Counted from the first letter of the stretch, positions 16,876-25,947 are shown. The stretch: DNA of 64,000 nt from Flammeovirgaceae bacterium UBA6059 (GCA_002435755.1 DIYH01000036.1:29483-93482), one strand, 5' to 3'. Program-made: numbers and translations. The notes: generated by a model from the sequence alone, not told the origin.

Positions 16876-17373
16876 TGTGGTTGGTAATATTCAGAATAAA
16901 GTATCACAAAAAGTTCACGTAATCATGAAGCTTAGGTCAGCAATTCTCGGGAAAGAGTGGTTTGTATGTCACCGAATTTACAATTGAGGGTCGCTTATAG
17001 AAGTGAGAAAAAGTTGAAAATCCCGTGATGATTTTGCAATAATCTCACCGTTAGAATTGTCAGAGGTTCATTGGAAGGGGATATGACCCATCCGATAACC
17101 GAAGGGGCAGAACGGACCTATAGCAATCAATCTGTTCTTCAGTTTATGCATTGGTCTATTAACTGTTTTGTACTTCCGACAAGATCAGTTGGGTTGCTGA
17201 TAGGCGAGGGTGGTTTCGAAAGAAGCTGCCCTCATTTTTTTGATAACAATAAGTCCACAACGGGGCTGCTCATCTGACACTACTGATTTCGCAAATCTGA
17301 CGTCAAGTCAAAACGATTCTTTATAACTTAGAAAGGTTATCATATCAAATCAGCGTTTAATCTCATTTTAGGC
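16876..17373. other. 498-bp intergenic region, no gene seen
   Basis: This region separates the leftward two-component operon from the rightward isomerase gene, so it should carry both promoters. The only open frame of note (ATG at 17071, 68 codons) has a composition unlike a protein and no family match that I recognise. I see no tRNA or strong hairpin. Confidence 0.5.
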
Positions 17374-18288
17374 ATGCAGTTAGGTTTTGTCTCCGCCATC
17401 TTACCAGAATTATCATTTGATGAACTTATGAAGTTTGCTTCGGAAGAAGGCTATGACTGTGTCGAGGTGATGTGTTGGCCTATCGGCAAGGCTACACGTA
17501 GGTATGCCGGAGTTACTCATATTGATGTCACGTCCTTTGACAAGGAAGAGGCCAAACAAGCACTTGCTACAAGCATGAAGTATGGTGTTGATATTAGCGC
17601 ATTGGGTTACTATCCGAATCCTCTTAGCCCGGATAATGAAGAGGCTGAGACGGCCATCAAGCAGTTGAGGAAACTTATTGAAGCATCTGATGTCTTAGGC
17701 ATCAATAAGGTCAACACATTTATCGGACGTGATTGGACCAAGTCAGTAGATGATAATTGGCCGAGGTTTTTGGAAGTATGGGAACCATTGATCGAATATG
17801 CCGAATCCCACAACGTGAAAATTGGCATTGAAAACTGCCCGATGAGTTTTACCAAAGATGAGTGGCCCGGTGGCAAGAATCTAAAGACTACACCGGCCAT
17901 TTGGCGTAGAATGTACGAAGATATTCCATCTGACCATTTTGGTCTCAATTTCGATCCGTCACATTTCATATGGCAGCAGATGGATTACCTGAAGGCGATC
18001 AGAGAGTTTGGACATAAGCTTTTCCATATGCATGCTAAAGATGTCAGACTGGACCAACACAAGCTTGATGAGGTAGGCATCATGGCGTACCCAAATGAGT
18101 ACCATACACCAAAGTTACCCGGTATGGGAGATGTGGATTGGGGACAGTTCTTCTCAGTGCTTACCGATACAGGATATAACGGACCAGTGTGTGTAGAGGT
18201 AGAGGACAGGGCCTATGAAGGTTCCATAGAAAGGCGTAAAGCCGCTCTAAGACAAAGTGCGGCTTACTTGCGGCAGTTTATCCAATAA
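17374..18288 (+). CDS. sugar phosphate isomerase/epimerase family TIM barrel
   Basis: The 304 residues fit the xylose-isomerase-like TIM-barrel family. The start MQLGFVSAILPELSFDELMK is the typical first strand and helix. Probable metal ligands are Glu153 (IGIENCPM), Asp194 (LNFDPSHF), His220 (FHMHAKD) and Glu275 (VCVEVED), the usual Glu-Asp-His-Glu quartet. These enzymes interconvert keto sugars or act on inositol-type compounds; the substrate here is unknown. An SDR gene follows on the same strand after 76 bases, which suggests one pathway of sugar or polyol oxidation and isomerisation. Confidence 0.9.
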   Translation: MQLGFVSAILPELSFDELMKFASEEGYDCVEVMCWPIGKATRRYAGVTHIDVTSFDKEEAKQALATSMKYGVDISALGYYPNPLSPDNEEAETAIKQLRKLIEASDVLGINKVNTFIGRDWTKSVDDNWPRFLEVWEPLIEYAESHNVKIGIENCPMSFTKDEWPGGKNLKTTPAIWRRMYEDIPSDHFGLNFDPSHFIWQQMDYLKAIREFGHKLFHMHAKDVRLDQHKLDEVGIMAYPNEYHTPKLPGMGDVDWGQFFSVLTDTGYNGPVCVEVEDRAYEGSIERRKAALRQSAAYLRQFIQ

Positions 18289-18364
18289 GTGTCTGTGATC
18301 AGGAACTTTGATTTTCCATTATGGTTATTAGTCTAAGTACTAACGACTAAGAAATAACTATCGA

Positions 18365-19084
18365 ATGAACAAACTAGAAGGAAAAACTGCCCTCATCACC
18401 GGAGGAAGTAAAGGTATAGGCTATGGTATTGCAAAGGCGATGTTGGAGCAGGGAATGAAAGTAGCGATTACGAGTCGCACTCAAGCTAGTGCGGATGCTG
18501 CTGTTGAAACCCTAAAGATGATCGATAAAGGAGAGATACTTGGGTTTGCTTCGGATGTCAGGAGCTTAGACAGCCAGCAAGCGGTCGTTGATGAATTGCT
18601 GAATAGCTGGAGTGGGATAGATGTGGTCATCGCGAACGCTGGGTTAGGCCATTTTGGATCAGTGGAAAACCTTACACCTGAGCAATGGAATGAAACCATT
18701 GGGATTAACCTTACAGGTGCATTCTATACCCTTAAGTCAACAATACCGGCGTTGAAAAAATCTAAAGGCTACTACATCACTATTTCAAGCCTTGCTGGCA
18801 CCAATTTCTTCGCAGGGGGGTCTGCGTATAATGCCAGCAAGTTCGGACTTACCGGGTTCACACAGGCCGCTATGCTTGATATGAGGCAGTACGGCATTAA
18901 AATGACCACTATTATGCCTGGTTCGGTAGCCACCTACTTCAACAGTCATACACCAAATGACGCTGACGGCTGGAAGATCCAAATTGAAGATCTGGGTCAA
19001 ATGGTGATTGATCTGCTCAATATGCACCCAAGAACGTTACCAAGTAAGATAGAAGTGAGACCGACAACACCTCCCAGCAGATAA
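18365..19084 (+). CDS. SDR family oxidoreductase
   Basis: The 239-residue protein shows TGGSKGIG (12-19) for NAD(P) binding, NAGLG (91-95), the Ser141/Ser142 stretch, and Tyr155-x3-Lys159 in YNASK. TIMPGSVATYF is the usual PG motif after the active site. It resembles 3-oxoacyl-ACP reductase-like and sepiapterin-reductase-like dehydrogenases, and the alternative names cannot be separated by eye. A strong terminator follows, closing a two-gene unit with the TIM-barrel isomerase. Confidence 0.92.
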   Translation: MNKLEGKTALITGGSKGIGYGIAKAMLEQGMKVAITSRTQASADAAVETLKMIDKGEILGFASDVRSLDSQQAVVDELLNSWSGIDVVIANAGLGHFGSVENLTPEQWNETIGINLTGAFYTLKSTIPALKKSKGYYITISSLAGTNFFAGGSAYNASKFGLTGFTQAAMLDMRQYGIKMTTIMPGSVATYFNSHTPNDADGWKIQIEDLGQMVIDLLNMHPRTLPSKIEVRPTTPPSR

Positions 19085-19111
19085 AGTTTTGACACTAATA
19101 TGAGCACTAAG

Positions 19112-19145
19112 ACCTCCTAGGTTTCATAACCTTGGAGGTTTTTTT
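19112..19145 (+). terminator. Rho-independent terminator
   Basis: ACCTCCTAGGTT and AACCTTGGAGGT form a 12-bp stem with one mismatch and a TCAT loop, followed by seven Ts. It lies 27 bases after the SDR stop. Confidence 0.9.
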
Positions 19146-19227
19146 GTTTGAAGAGGTTGGGTAGATCTCAGGCCAAACCGTATTTTTCATATAGTTGGCC
19201 TATGCAATAGGTCATTTAAACCAATAA

Positions 19228-19329
19228 AATGTCGATCATGAAAATATCTTCTCTTATATCAATGGACTAGAACTCAATGATGAAGCAGAAGAAGATAGCT
19301 ATTTATTTAAACTCAACCTCAAAGAATAA
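19228..19329 (+). other. short open remnant without a start
   Basis: Between stops at 19225-19227 and 19327-19329 the frame encodes NVDHENIFSYINGLELNDEA followed by EEDSYLFKLNLKE. The composition looks like a protein C-terminus, but there is no start codon and no recognised family. It may be a leftover of a deleted gene; chance is also possible. Confidence 0.25.
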
Positions 19330-19382
19330 AAATGTGACTTCAAGTAAGGTTTAGGTCACATGTTAACTAAAACCAACTACTT

Positions 19383-21377
19383 ATGATAAACTTTAAATCC
19401 ATTTTGACCCTTTTTCCAGGTTTTCTGCTGCTAGGCTGTGGTGGAGATGATGATACCATGGTGGAACCATTTTCTGCCAGCGTTTCCATCGCTTTGTCAC
19501 CAGAGAGCGTCGAAGAAGGAGAATTAGCTCAGCTGGTATTCACTTTGTCAGAAACCAATACCAGCGGTTCGCCATTAGCAGTAGCGTATGCGATTGACGG
19601 ATCAGCTTCTGATAATGATTTTACTTCATTGACGGGTACGGCCAGTGTTCCGGTAGGTGAGGCTACCACCGGGATCACGATCGCTACAATAGATGATGAT
19701 GCTATTGAGCAGACTGAGACATTAGCGATCTCACTCGATGCTGATGGGACAGCAGAAGGGCTGAGTATAGGAAGTCCCAATTCAGTAGTACTCACTATCA
19801 TTGATAATGACGAGCCTACGCCTACAGAGATGACCCTGATCACCATCTCAACCGAATCCACTTCAGTGCAAGAAGGCCAAAGCACAACTGTCACTGTGGC
19901 CCTGTCACGGGCGAATGCTACTGGTAGTCCTTTGTCACTGTCTTATGAAGTATCTGGTACTGCTATTAGCGGTGAAGACTTCAATGAATTGTCTGGATCA
20001 GTGGAAATATCTGCAGGCTCACTGACAGCTGAGTTTACTGTAGAGGCGACCGATGATATGCTGATGGAGTCGGCCGAGTCCATTATCATTTCCCTTTCCA
20101 CAGGCAATTTGCCCGAGAATTTTAGTTTGGGAGATAGTGACGATGTTACCATAACTATTGAAGATAATGACATCAGTCCGGATGCTATCACAATTTCGGT
20201 TGAGGCTAGCTCAACTGGATTGGATGAAAATGGTGGTACAACAGTGACGGTATCACTATCAAGAGCGAATGATACAGGATCGCCCATCGAAGTTGTATAT
20301 GACTTGGCTGGTACAGCAACTGAAGGTATCGATTATGAAATGCTTCCTGGTAGCGTCACCATCGCTAACGGTGAGCAAAACGTCACATTTGATGTGATAG
20401 GTATAGACGATTCACAATCAGAAGATGACGAAACTATCACCATAGAGCTTTTGACGCAAGGACTACCTCAAGGTGTGATCATTGGAATGCCTGCGTCGGT
20501 AGAACTGGAAATCATGGATGATGATATAGTATTAGGGGCATGCTCAGGTACCACTGATACCTATTCCATTGACCTTGATCCTACGAATTGCACAGTTGAT
20601 ATAGAGGCGGTACTGGGTATCAATTCCTCATATTCAGAGCAAGTCTCTGGTAACAGCCGCATTATTACCACAAATGCCATTCCGAATCATAATGTGGGAC
20701 AGTTTCCAAATATGGGTAACCCCCACACCATTACTGAAATCAATAGTACATACAATATATCTACTTCACCAACGGCTAATAGCACTGTTACACTTTTGAC
20801 CAACACAAACACGGGAGCACCACTTTTCAGGTTTGGAGTATTATACAATGGTATACTGCTAGCGCCGATAGCGGCTGAATTTTTTACAAATACTCAAACC
20901 GGAAGTGACAATACCGATTGGAACGAGAACGCGTTGAGTTCAGAAATCAGCTTAGGAACTGATTGCAACAATTCCCATGTCTTCCCTAGCGGAATGTATC
21001 ATCATCACGCTACACCTTCGGCGTTTATCGCATCAATGAATATTGATGGTTCAACGCCTGTACAGATTGGTTGGGCTGCTGATGGTTACCCGATTTATTA
21101 TAAGTATGGAAACAAAAACGGATCAGTCGTAGAACTGACCTCAGGCTATCAACTGAAGACTGAAGAGAGGGGTGGAGATGGTATATCTGCTCCGAGTGGT
21201 TGCCCTGACGGAACATATACCCAGGACTATCAGCACATATCAGGCCTTGGCGATTTGGATGAATGCAACGGCTACCAGGATCCGGTCCTTGGATACATTT
21301 ATGTGATCACAGATACTTACCCTTCTATTCCCAGATGTTTTGTTAGCACCCCGAGCAATGACTTTAGAAATAACTGA
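19383..21377 (+). CDS. lipoprotein with Calx-beta repeats and a YHYH domain
   Basis: The 664-residue protein opens with a lipoprotein leader ending LLLGC (Cys19), then GGDDD. Three Calx-beta-like repeats follow (about 30-145, 150-265 and 268-385), each with an acidic, Ca-binding-type GxDF/GxDY loop (e.g. GIDYEMLPG) and ending in an IxDND/IxDDD motif. The C-terminal part (about 395-664) has SGMYHHHATPSAF, GWAADGYPIYYKYG, SGCPDGTYTQDYQHI and DECNGYQDPVLGYIYVITDTYP. This is the YHYH domain of unknown, possibly metal-linked, function. It is followed by a membrane protein whose start overlaps its end. Confidence 0.9.
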   Translation: MINFKSILTLFPGFLLLGCGGDDDTMVEPFSASVSIALSPESVEEGELAQLVFTLSETNTSGSPLAVAYAIDGSASDNDFTSLTGTASVPVGEATTGITIATIDDDAIEQTETLAISLDADGTAEGLSIGSPNSVVLTIIDNDEPTPTEMTLITISTESTSVQEGQSTTVTVALSRANATGSPLSLSYEVSGTAISGEDFNELSGSVEISAGSLTAEFTVEATDDMLMESAESIIISLSTGNLPENFSLGDSDDVTITIEDNDISPDAITISVEASSTGLDENGGTTVTVSLSRANDTGSPIEVVYDLAGTATEGIDYEMLPGSVTIANGEQNVTFDVIGIDDSQSEDDETITIELLTQGLPQGVIIGMPASVELEIMDDDIVLGACSGTTDTYSIDLDPTNCTVDIEAVLGINSSYSEQVSGNSRIITTNAIPNHNVGQFPNMGNPHTITEINSTYNISTSPTANSTVTLLTNTNTGAPLFRFGVLYNGILLAPIAAEFFTNTQTGSDNTDWNENALSSEISLGTDCNNSHVFPSGMYHHHATPSAFIASMNIDGSTPVQIGWAADGYPIYYKYGNKNGSVVELTSGYQLKTEERGGDGISAPSGCPDGTYTQDYQHISGLGDLDECNGYQDPVLGYIYVITDTYPSIPRCFVSTPSNDFRNN

Positions 21378-22032
21378 TATCCAGCGAGCGGCTGTTTGGC
21401 CCCTCAGCACAGAGCGGTTCATTAAACTGTTTCTGGTATTGTCCCTTATACTTCTAACGTTCAGGACTACAGCTCATACCGTAGTGCTGTCTGAATATAG
21501 GATGAACTATGAGAAGGAAGGTTGGGTGTTGTCTTTTCAACAAAAGACAAGCCAGTTGAGAGATGCTATCTATGCCGTTAGACCTGATTTGAAAGGCACA
21601 AACCTTAATTCAAGGGATTTCCTGGACGAGACGAGAAGGTATATCGCAGAAAACTTCTCAATGAAAAATCGTGGTGAACTCTTGAGTATCACTCCCATGA
21701 GCATGCAATACGGCGGGTTAAATTTTGAGGCTGAATTCTTTGTGGAAGGATTACCCAAACACCCTGATCACCTGATCATTGCAACATCCGGATTTGATAC
21801 ACATGAGCATTCAGTGAAACTATTAAGTATTACGCTAGGGGAGCAGGGATATCTCAACTACTTCAATAGTGAACAAAAACAGGCCAATTTCTCATTTAAT
21901 GCTAGACGATATGTTCCTTTAGAAACTGATGCTCAGGAAAGTAATAACTATTTGATAAGCATTATAGTATTCCTTACTACAATAATTATTGTGCCGATGG
22001 CATTATTTAAGCCCTCTAAGCTGGAGTTCTAA
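21358..22032 (+). CDS. membrane-anchored protein of unknown function
   Basis: I chose the ATG at 21358, which overlaps the YHYH gene's end by 20 bases; an ATG 18 bases upstream is the alternative. A hydrophobic segment (KLFLVLSLILLTF) starts the protein, followed by an extracytoplasmic domain beginning HTVVLSEYRMNYEKEGWVLS, and a C-terminal membrane segment (YLISIIVFLTTIIIVPMALF). This layout recalls the extracytoplasmic region that precedes HupE/UreJ-like membrane domains, but I do not claim that family. Translational coupling to the YHYH gene suggests a joint function. Confidence 0.7.
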   Translation: MTLEITDIQRAAVWPLSTERFIKLFLVLSLILLTFRTTAHTVVLSEYRMNYEKEGWVLSFQQKTSQLRDAIYAVRPDLKGTNLNSRDFLDETRRYIAENFSMKNRGELLSITPMSMQYGGLNFEAEFFVEGLPKHPDHLIIATSGFDTHEHSVKLLSITLGEQGYLNYFNSEQKQANFSFNARRYVPLETDAQESNNYLISIIVFLTTIIIVPMALFKPSKLEF

Positions 22033-22096
22033 TGTAGATCACAGAAAACTTAAATACATGGATATTTTCTTACCGATTTGGTTAAATTAGAACGGA

Positions 22097-22127
22097 CAAA
22101 GGCGTCTTAATGGCGCCTTTGTTTTTT
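22097..22127 (+). terminator. Rho-independent terminator
   Basis: CAAAGGCG and CGCCTTTG form a perfect 8-bp stem with a 9-base loop, followed by six Ts. It closes the YHYH/membrane-protein operon. Confidence 0.92.
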
Positions 22128-22154
22128 AGTAGTTCTCAGTGACAAACAGATGAT

Positions 22155-22565
22155 ATGTCCAGGCTTACGATATACACTTCTTGTTTCATTATGATCTTGA
22201 TAGCCTGTGGTCAGGAAGAAGGTCCCAGTGCTACAAGAGTTGGTATTTCCGCTAATGTCAGGCAGATAGATGAAGGAGACCAGTTTGCTATAATAGTCAG
22301 CACGGATGTCCCCAACCGAAGTGGAAGTGACTTTGTGGTACCCTTGATCTACGAGAATATCGATGAGTCGCTGATCGATGGAAGTGGTGTTATACCCATC
22401 ATTCAAGAAGGCCAGGAGTTCAATTCTATAATTCTTGTAGTTAACGATGATCCCGATAGTATAGGAGATCGCGAGCTTGTGGTAAGAATTGATCCTAACC
22501 AAGTACCATCTGGTCTTGTTGTTGCCGTGAACTCGTCTGTGACTGTTAAGATCAACGACAATTGA
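22155..22565 (+). CDS. small lipoprotein with a single Calx-beta-like domain
   Basis: The 136-residue protein has a lipoprotein leader ending ILIAC, followed by one Calx-beta-like domain: EGDQFAIIVSTDVPNRSGSD, then an IxVNDDPDSIGDRELVVRI segment and a final VTVKINDN strand. It resembles one of the repeats of the YHYH lipoprotein, as if a single repeat had been exported as a separate gene. It is preceded by a terminator and followed 18 bases later by mnmH, with which it may be co-transcribed. The function is unknown. Confidence 0.75.
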   Translation: MSRLTIYTSCFIMILIACGQEEGPSATRVGISANVRQIDEGDQFAIIVSTDVPNRSGSDFVVPLIYENIDESLIDGSGVIPIIQEGQEFNSIILVVNDDPDSIGDRELVVRIDPNQVPSGLVVAVNSSVTVKINDN

Positions 22566-22583
22566 GACTAGATTTGCGCTCGC

Positions 22584-23600
22584 ATGGAAAAAGTACATGT
22601 AAGTGCATTTACAAATTCAGGTGATCATCCGATCATTGACGTAAGGTCTCCGGCTGAATACACTAAAGGTCATATACCCAACTCCGTCAATCTACCGCTA
22701 TTCTCTAATGAAGAACGAGCGATAGTTGGCACCATTTACAAGCAAAAAGGGCAGAAGGAGGCCATAAAGAGAGGGTTGAGTCTTGTAGGCCCAAAAATGG
22801 TCGGCTTTATCGAAACTGTCGAGAGACTTGGGTGTCAGGAGCTAAACGTCAACTGCTGGCGTGGGGGAATGAGATCGGAGAGTATGGCTTGGCTTTTTGA
22901 AAGGTATGGGTTGAAGACGAAAATCCTTTTGGGTGGTTACAAGGCCTATCGCAAAGAAGTGCTCCGGTTCTTTGCCCGTCCATTGGTACTGCGCGTGCTT
23001 ACCGGATTTACGGGATGTCAAAAGACAAGGATTCTTCATGAAATGGCTAATAAAGGAGCTCAGATCATAGACTTGGAAGGTTTTGCCAATCATCAAGGTT
23101 CCAGCTTTGGCAATGCCAAGTCGACCATTCAACCAACAACCGAACAGTTTCAAAATGACCTTCACCAATATACGATGAAGCTCGACTTACATCAGTCAGT
23201 ATGGATAGAGGATGAGTCGATCTGTATAGGAAATGTCAGCTTACCCGAAGCACTCTTTAAGCAAATGAATAAAGCGCCTCACGTCAGAATAAATGCTCCT
23301 CTGGAACAGCGCCTTGATTTTCTGGTAAGCGATTATGGAAAAATTGAACCGGAGAAGCTCAAAACTGCTACACAGGCTATTGCTAAGCGACTAGGTAACA
23401 AGAATACTTTAGAAGCCCTGGATGCGCTTAACAAAGGCCAAATGAAATCGGCTGCCGCTATCATCCTCAACTACTATGACCGGCAGTATGAGAAGTCAAT
23501 TTCTAAAAAGTCAAAGCAGATCGTCGCAGATTTTACTATGGAGAGTGGAAAAGTAGATGAGCTAGCCAAAGAAATCATTAACAATAAGCTATGTCGATAA
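22584..23600 (+). CDS. mnmH: tRNA 2-selenouridine synthase
   Basis: The 338-residue protein combines a rhodanese domain (1-130) with a P-loop-like domain. The rhodanese start is IIDVRSPAEYTKGHIPNSVN and the active Cys is Cys91 in NCWRGGMRS, the usual hallmark of MnmH/SelU. The enzyme uses selenophosphate to convert 2-thiouridine to 2-selenouridine at the wobble position of tRNA. The Walker-A-like motif reads GFTGCQKT (141-148), with Gln in place of the usual Gly before Lys, which is unusual. The stop overlaps the selD start by 10 bases, so selenium donor and user are translationally linked. Confidence 0.93.
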   Translation: MEKVHVSAFTNSGDHPIIDVRSPAEYTKGHIPNSVNLPLFSNEERAIVGTIYKQKGQKEAIKRGLSLVGPKMVGFIETVERLGCQELNVNCWRGGMRSESMAWLFERYGLKTKILLGGYKAYRKEVLRFFARPLVLRVLTGFTGCQKTRILHEMANKGAQIIDLEGFANHQGSSFGNAKSTIQPTTEQFQNDLHQYTMKLDLHQSVWIEDESICIGNVSLPEALFKQMNKAPHVRINAPLEQRLDFLVSDYGKIEPEKLKTATQAIAKRLGNKNTLEALDALNKGQMKSAAAIILNYYDRQYEKSISKKSKQIVADFTMESGKVDELAKEIINNKLCR

Positions 23601-24619
23601 AACTTACTGCTTACAGTCACGGTGCAGGGTGCGGTTGCAAACTTTCTCCTGCCGTACTTTCTGAAATACTGTCCGGCTCCCAACAAGCACAGTTTCAAGA
23701 CCTACTGGTAGGTAACCATGAGCGAGATGATGCCGCAGTTTACAACCTTGATGGCAAGACAGCTATCATAAGTACCACAGACTTTTTCATGCCGATTGTT
23801 GATGATCCCACTGACTTTGGTGGTATTGCGGCTGTCAATGCGATCAGCGATATATATGCTATGGGTGGTACCCCGATGATGGCCTTAGCAATACTAGGGT
23901 GGCCTATTGATAAAATCTCTACTGAAATGGCAAGAGAAGTCCTGAATGGGGCGAAATACGTTTGTTCTGATGCCGGCATTCCTCTGGCAGGTGGTCACAG
24001 CATTGATGCGCCGGAACCTATTTTTGGTTTGGCGGTCACCGGAAGTGCTCCGGTCGAGGTAATCAAAAGAAATAGTACTGGTAAAGAAGGAGACTATCTT
24101 TATCTCACTAAGCCCATTGGTGTTGGGCTGATCACTACAGCTCAGAAGAAAGGAATAGCGAGAGAAGAAGACCTGGAATTGGCGAAGAAGTCTATGCTTA
24201 CTTTGAACAAACTCGGTGTTGAACTGGCGCAACGTCCTGAAGTACATGCTATGACTGACGTAACTGGTTTTGGTCTCGGTGGCCACCTCATCGAAATGGC
24301 TGAAGGAAGTGAGTTAAGTGCTGTAATCAATCATTCTCAAATCCCCTTATTGTCATGTACGGATTACTACCTTGACAAGGGTACTTCGCCTGGCGGTACT
24401 TCGCGCAATTGGCAGAGCTATGGGTCAAAAGTAGACTGTTCACGAGATTACGACCATAGAATTATTGCAGACCCACAAACGAGTGGGGGACTGTTAGTAA
24501 GTGTCGATCCTCAGGGGCGGACCGAGTTCGAGAAATTCGCAAGTGATCATGGATATCAACTAAAGTCTTTTGGTCAACTGGTGGCACGTAATGCCAGTGC
24601 CTTAAAAATCAGAGACTAG
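23591..24619 (+). CDS. selD: selenide, water dikinase (selenophosphate synthetase)
   Basis: The 342-residue protein starts MSIKLTAYSHGAGCGCKLSP. Cys14 (with Cys16) and Lys17 occupy the positions of the catalytic Cys and Lys of E. coli SelD, so this is the Cys, not the selenocysteine, form. DAAVYNLDGKTAIISTTDFF, GGIAAVNAISDIYAMGG, AGGHSIDAPEPIFGLAVTG and TDVTGFGLGGHLIEMA are typical ATP- and Mg-binding AIRS-family motifs. It makes selenophosphate from selenide and ATP for the neighbouring MnmH. No selenocysteine machinery (SelA, SelB) is in the window, so tRNA selenation is the local use. Confidence 0.96.
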   Translation: MSIKLTAYSHGAGCGCKLSPAVLSEILSGSQQAQFQDLLVGNHERDDAAVYNLDGKTAIISTTDFFMPIVDDPTDFGGIAAVNAISDIYAMGGTPMMALAILGWPIDKISTEMAREVLNGAKYVCSDAGIPLAGGHSIDAPEPIFGLAVTGSAPVEVIKRNSTGKEGDYLYLTKPIGVGLITTAQKKGIAREEDLELAKKSMLTLNKLGVELAQRPEVHAMTDVTGFGLGGHLIEMAEGSELSAVINHSQIPLLSCTDYYLDKGTSPGGTSRNWQSYGSKVDCSRDYDHRIIADPQTSGGLLVSVDPQGRTEFEKFASDHGYQLKSFGQLVARNASALKIRD

Positions 24620-24639
24620 TTGGTTTATTCGTGTTGATC

Positions 24640-24680
24640 AATTTTGTTTAATGAATAACTGGTCAGAATTAAACAAAATT
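24640..24680 (+). repeat. 13-bp inverted repeat downstream of selD
   Basis: AATTTTGTTTAAT at 24640-24652 is exactly inverted at 24668-24680, with a 15-base spacer. It is AT-rich and lacks a T-run after the second arm, so it could be an operator or a weak terminator. Confidence 0.6.
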
Positions 24681-24721
24681 AGCAGTTCGGTGTTTATTGC
24701 CTATCCGAACCATAGACCAAA

Positions 24722-24919
24722 ATGCAAGAACATCATTTTTACTGTCCTCACTGCCATGCTGGCAATGTGGTGATCATTGACGCCAAGGCAAAATCAAAGG
24801 AGATAGTTGCTGACTGTGACATCTGTGCACACCCAGTGCTTCTGAACTATAACTTCGACCCCAATAAGAGAATAGAATTTACGGCAGATTTTGCAGCTAA
24901 TCAGCTGACGTTAGCTTAA
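24722..24919 (+). CDS. small CPXCG-type zinc-ribbon-like protein
   Basis: The 65-residue protein carries two Cys pairs: Cys8/Cys11 (CPHC) and Cys32/Cys35 (CDIC), consistent with a single zinc-binding ribbon. It matches the small CPXCG-type Cys-rich family of gamma-proteobacteria and Bacteroidota, whose function is not established. It has its own spacing from selD and converges on the AraC-type regulator, sharing 4 bases at the two stops. It is cytoplasmic and probably constitutive, but nothing more can be said. Confidence 0.8.
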   Translation: MQEHHFYCPHCHAGNVVIIDAKAKSKEIVADCDICAHPVLLNYNFDPNKRIEFTADFAANQLTLA

Positions 24920-25947
24920 GGCTGTGCTACTATTTGCTTGGCGGATTCACGGTAGGCAGAAGGTGTTGACCCATGTACCTTCTTAAAGGCCTGGTTAAAA
25001 GTAGACAGGCTGTTGAAGCCAGCGTCAAACGCAATACTCGCAATGGTGAGATAAGGAGAGTTAACAAGTTTTTTTTGGGCTTTGGTGATTCTGAACCGAT
25101 TCACATATTCGTTAAAGCTCACTTTCATTTCAGTATTTAGTACCTTGGAGATCAAGTGTTTAGAGATGTTTATCTCTTGTGATAGTTTGGATAAAGAGTA
25201 TGCGGGATCCAGATATGTGGATGAGTTTTGGAAATGGGTTTCAATCCTATCCCTGATATCTGTTATCCGATCCTGACCTAGTTTTTCAAGATTTTTGTAT
25301 TTGGTTGTAGAGCTCTTAGTTCGATGCAATTCGCGGTAGTGCCTTACCAGAAAGAAGCTCCAGGCATAGATGACTAATGAGAAGGATACTGGACCCCAGC
25401 TGTAATCTAGCAGCCTGAGTATGTAGTTAGAAAAATAAACTAGCAACACAGCACCCACACCGAAGTGTAGCAAAGAAAGCCATCGAAACCTTAGGCGAAT
25501 GTGATCTTTACCGGATGCTACGAGCGAGTAGGTAGACCAAACCAGATAGATCACAGATTGAATGAGTAAAGCGGTATATCCACCCGTATACCAAAAACCC
25601 TCCAGCGTAAGCCAACCGGAAAGTAAAAGCACTACTATTCCTGGTAAGCCATGGATGATAAGATGGGATACTTTGAACTTTGCGCTAGCACTTCCGGTAT
25701 ATGCCAGCAAGAGTGGTCCTATGAAGAGATGCATGGCAAAGCCAACGTTCATAAACCAGAGCGGTGCATTGATTTCATACACGAAGAGTATTGATTTGAG
25801 CATCCTGATGCTAAACGCCATGAGAAGTAACCCAAGGGTGATCAGGCGGTGGTCACGCTTTCCCGAACTGATCAACTGAATACTCCAGAACAAACCCTGA
25901 GCTATTCCAATACTGCTAATGATCAGCAGAAGCTGCGATTTCATCAT
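24916..25947 (-). CDS. membrane-linked AraC-family transcriptional regulator
   Basis: The 343-residue protein has about seven hydrophobic segments in the first 210 residues, followed by an AraC-type DNA-binding domain (about 235-340). The two helix-turn-helix units are LSKLSQEINISKHLISKVLN and IASIAFDAGFNSLSTFNQAF, then a KKVHGSTPSAYR end, a standard AraC ending. The N-terminal part resembles the 7TM-like sensory domain of other Bacteroidota AraC regulators. It is divergent from the FtsX-like permease gene, with 157 bases between, so it may regulate that gene and itself. Confidence 0.92.
   Translation of the reverse strand: MMKSQLLLIISSIGIAQGLFWSIQLISSGKRDHRLITLGLLLMAFSIRMLKSILFVYEINAPLWFMNVGFAMHLFIGPLLLAYTGSASAKFKVSHLIIHGLPGIVVLLLSGWLTLEGFWYTGGYTALLIQSVIYLVWSTYSLVASGKDHIRLRFRWLSLLHFGVGAVLLVYFSNYILRLLDYSWGPVSFSLVIYAWSFFLVRHYRELHRTKSSTTKYKNLEKLGQDRITDIRDRIETHFQNSSTYLDPAYSLSKLSQEINISKHLISKVLNTEMKVSFNEYVNRFRITKAQKKLVNSPYLTIASIAFDAGFNSLSTFNQAFKKVHGSTPSAYRESAKQIVAQP

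Noticed and set aside
17071..17277. A 68-codon frame in the 498-bp gap before the TIM-barrel gene
   Set aside because: No recognisable motif, odd composition and no support from neighbours; random frames of this length are expected.
23591..23650. A selenocysteine codon in selD
   Set aside because: The codon at the catalytic place (residue 14) is TGC, so a normal Cys is used, and no in-frame TGA is found.
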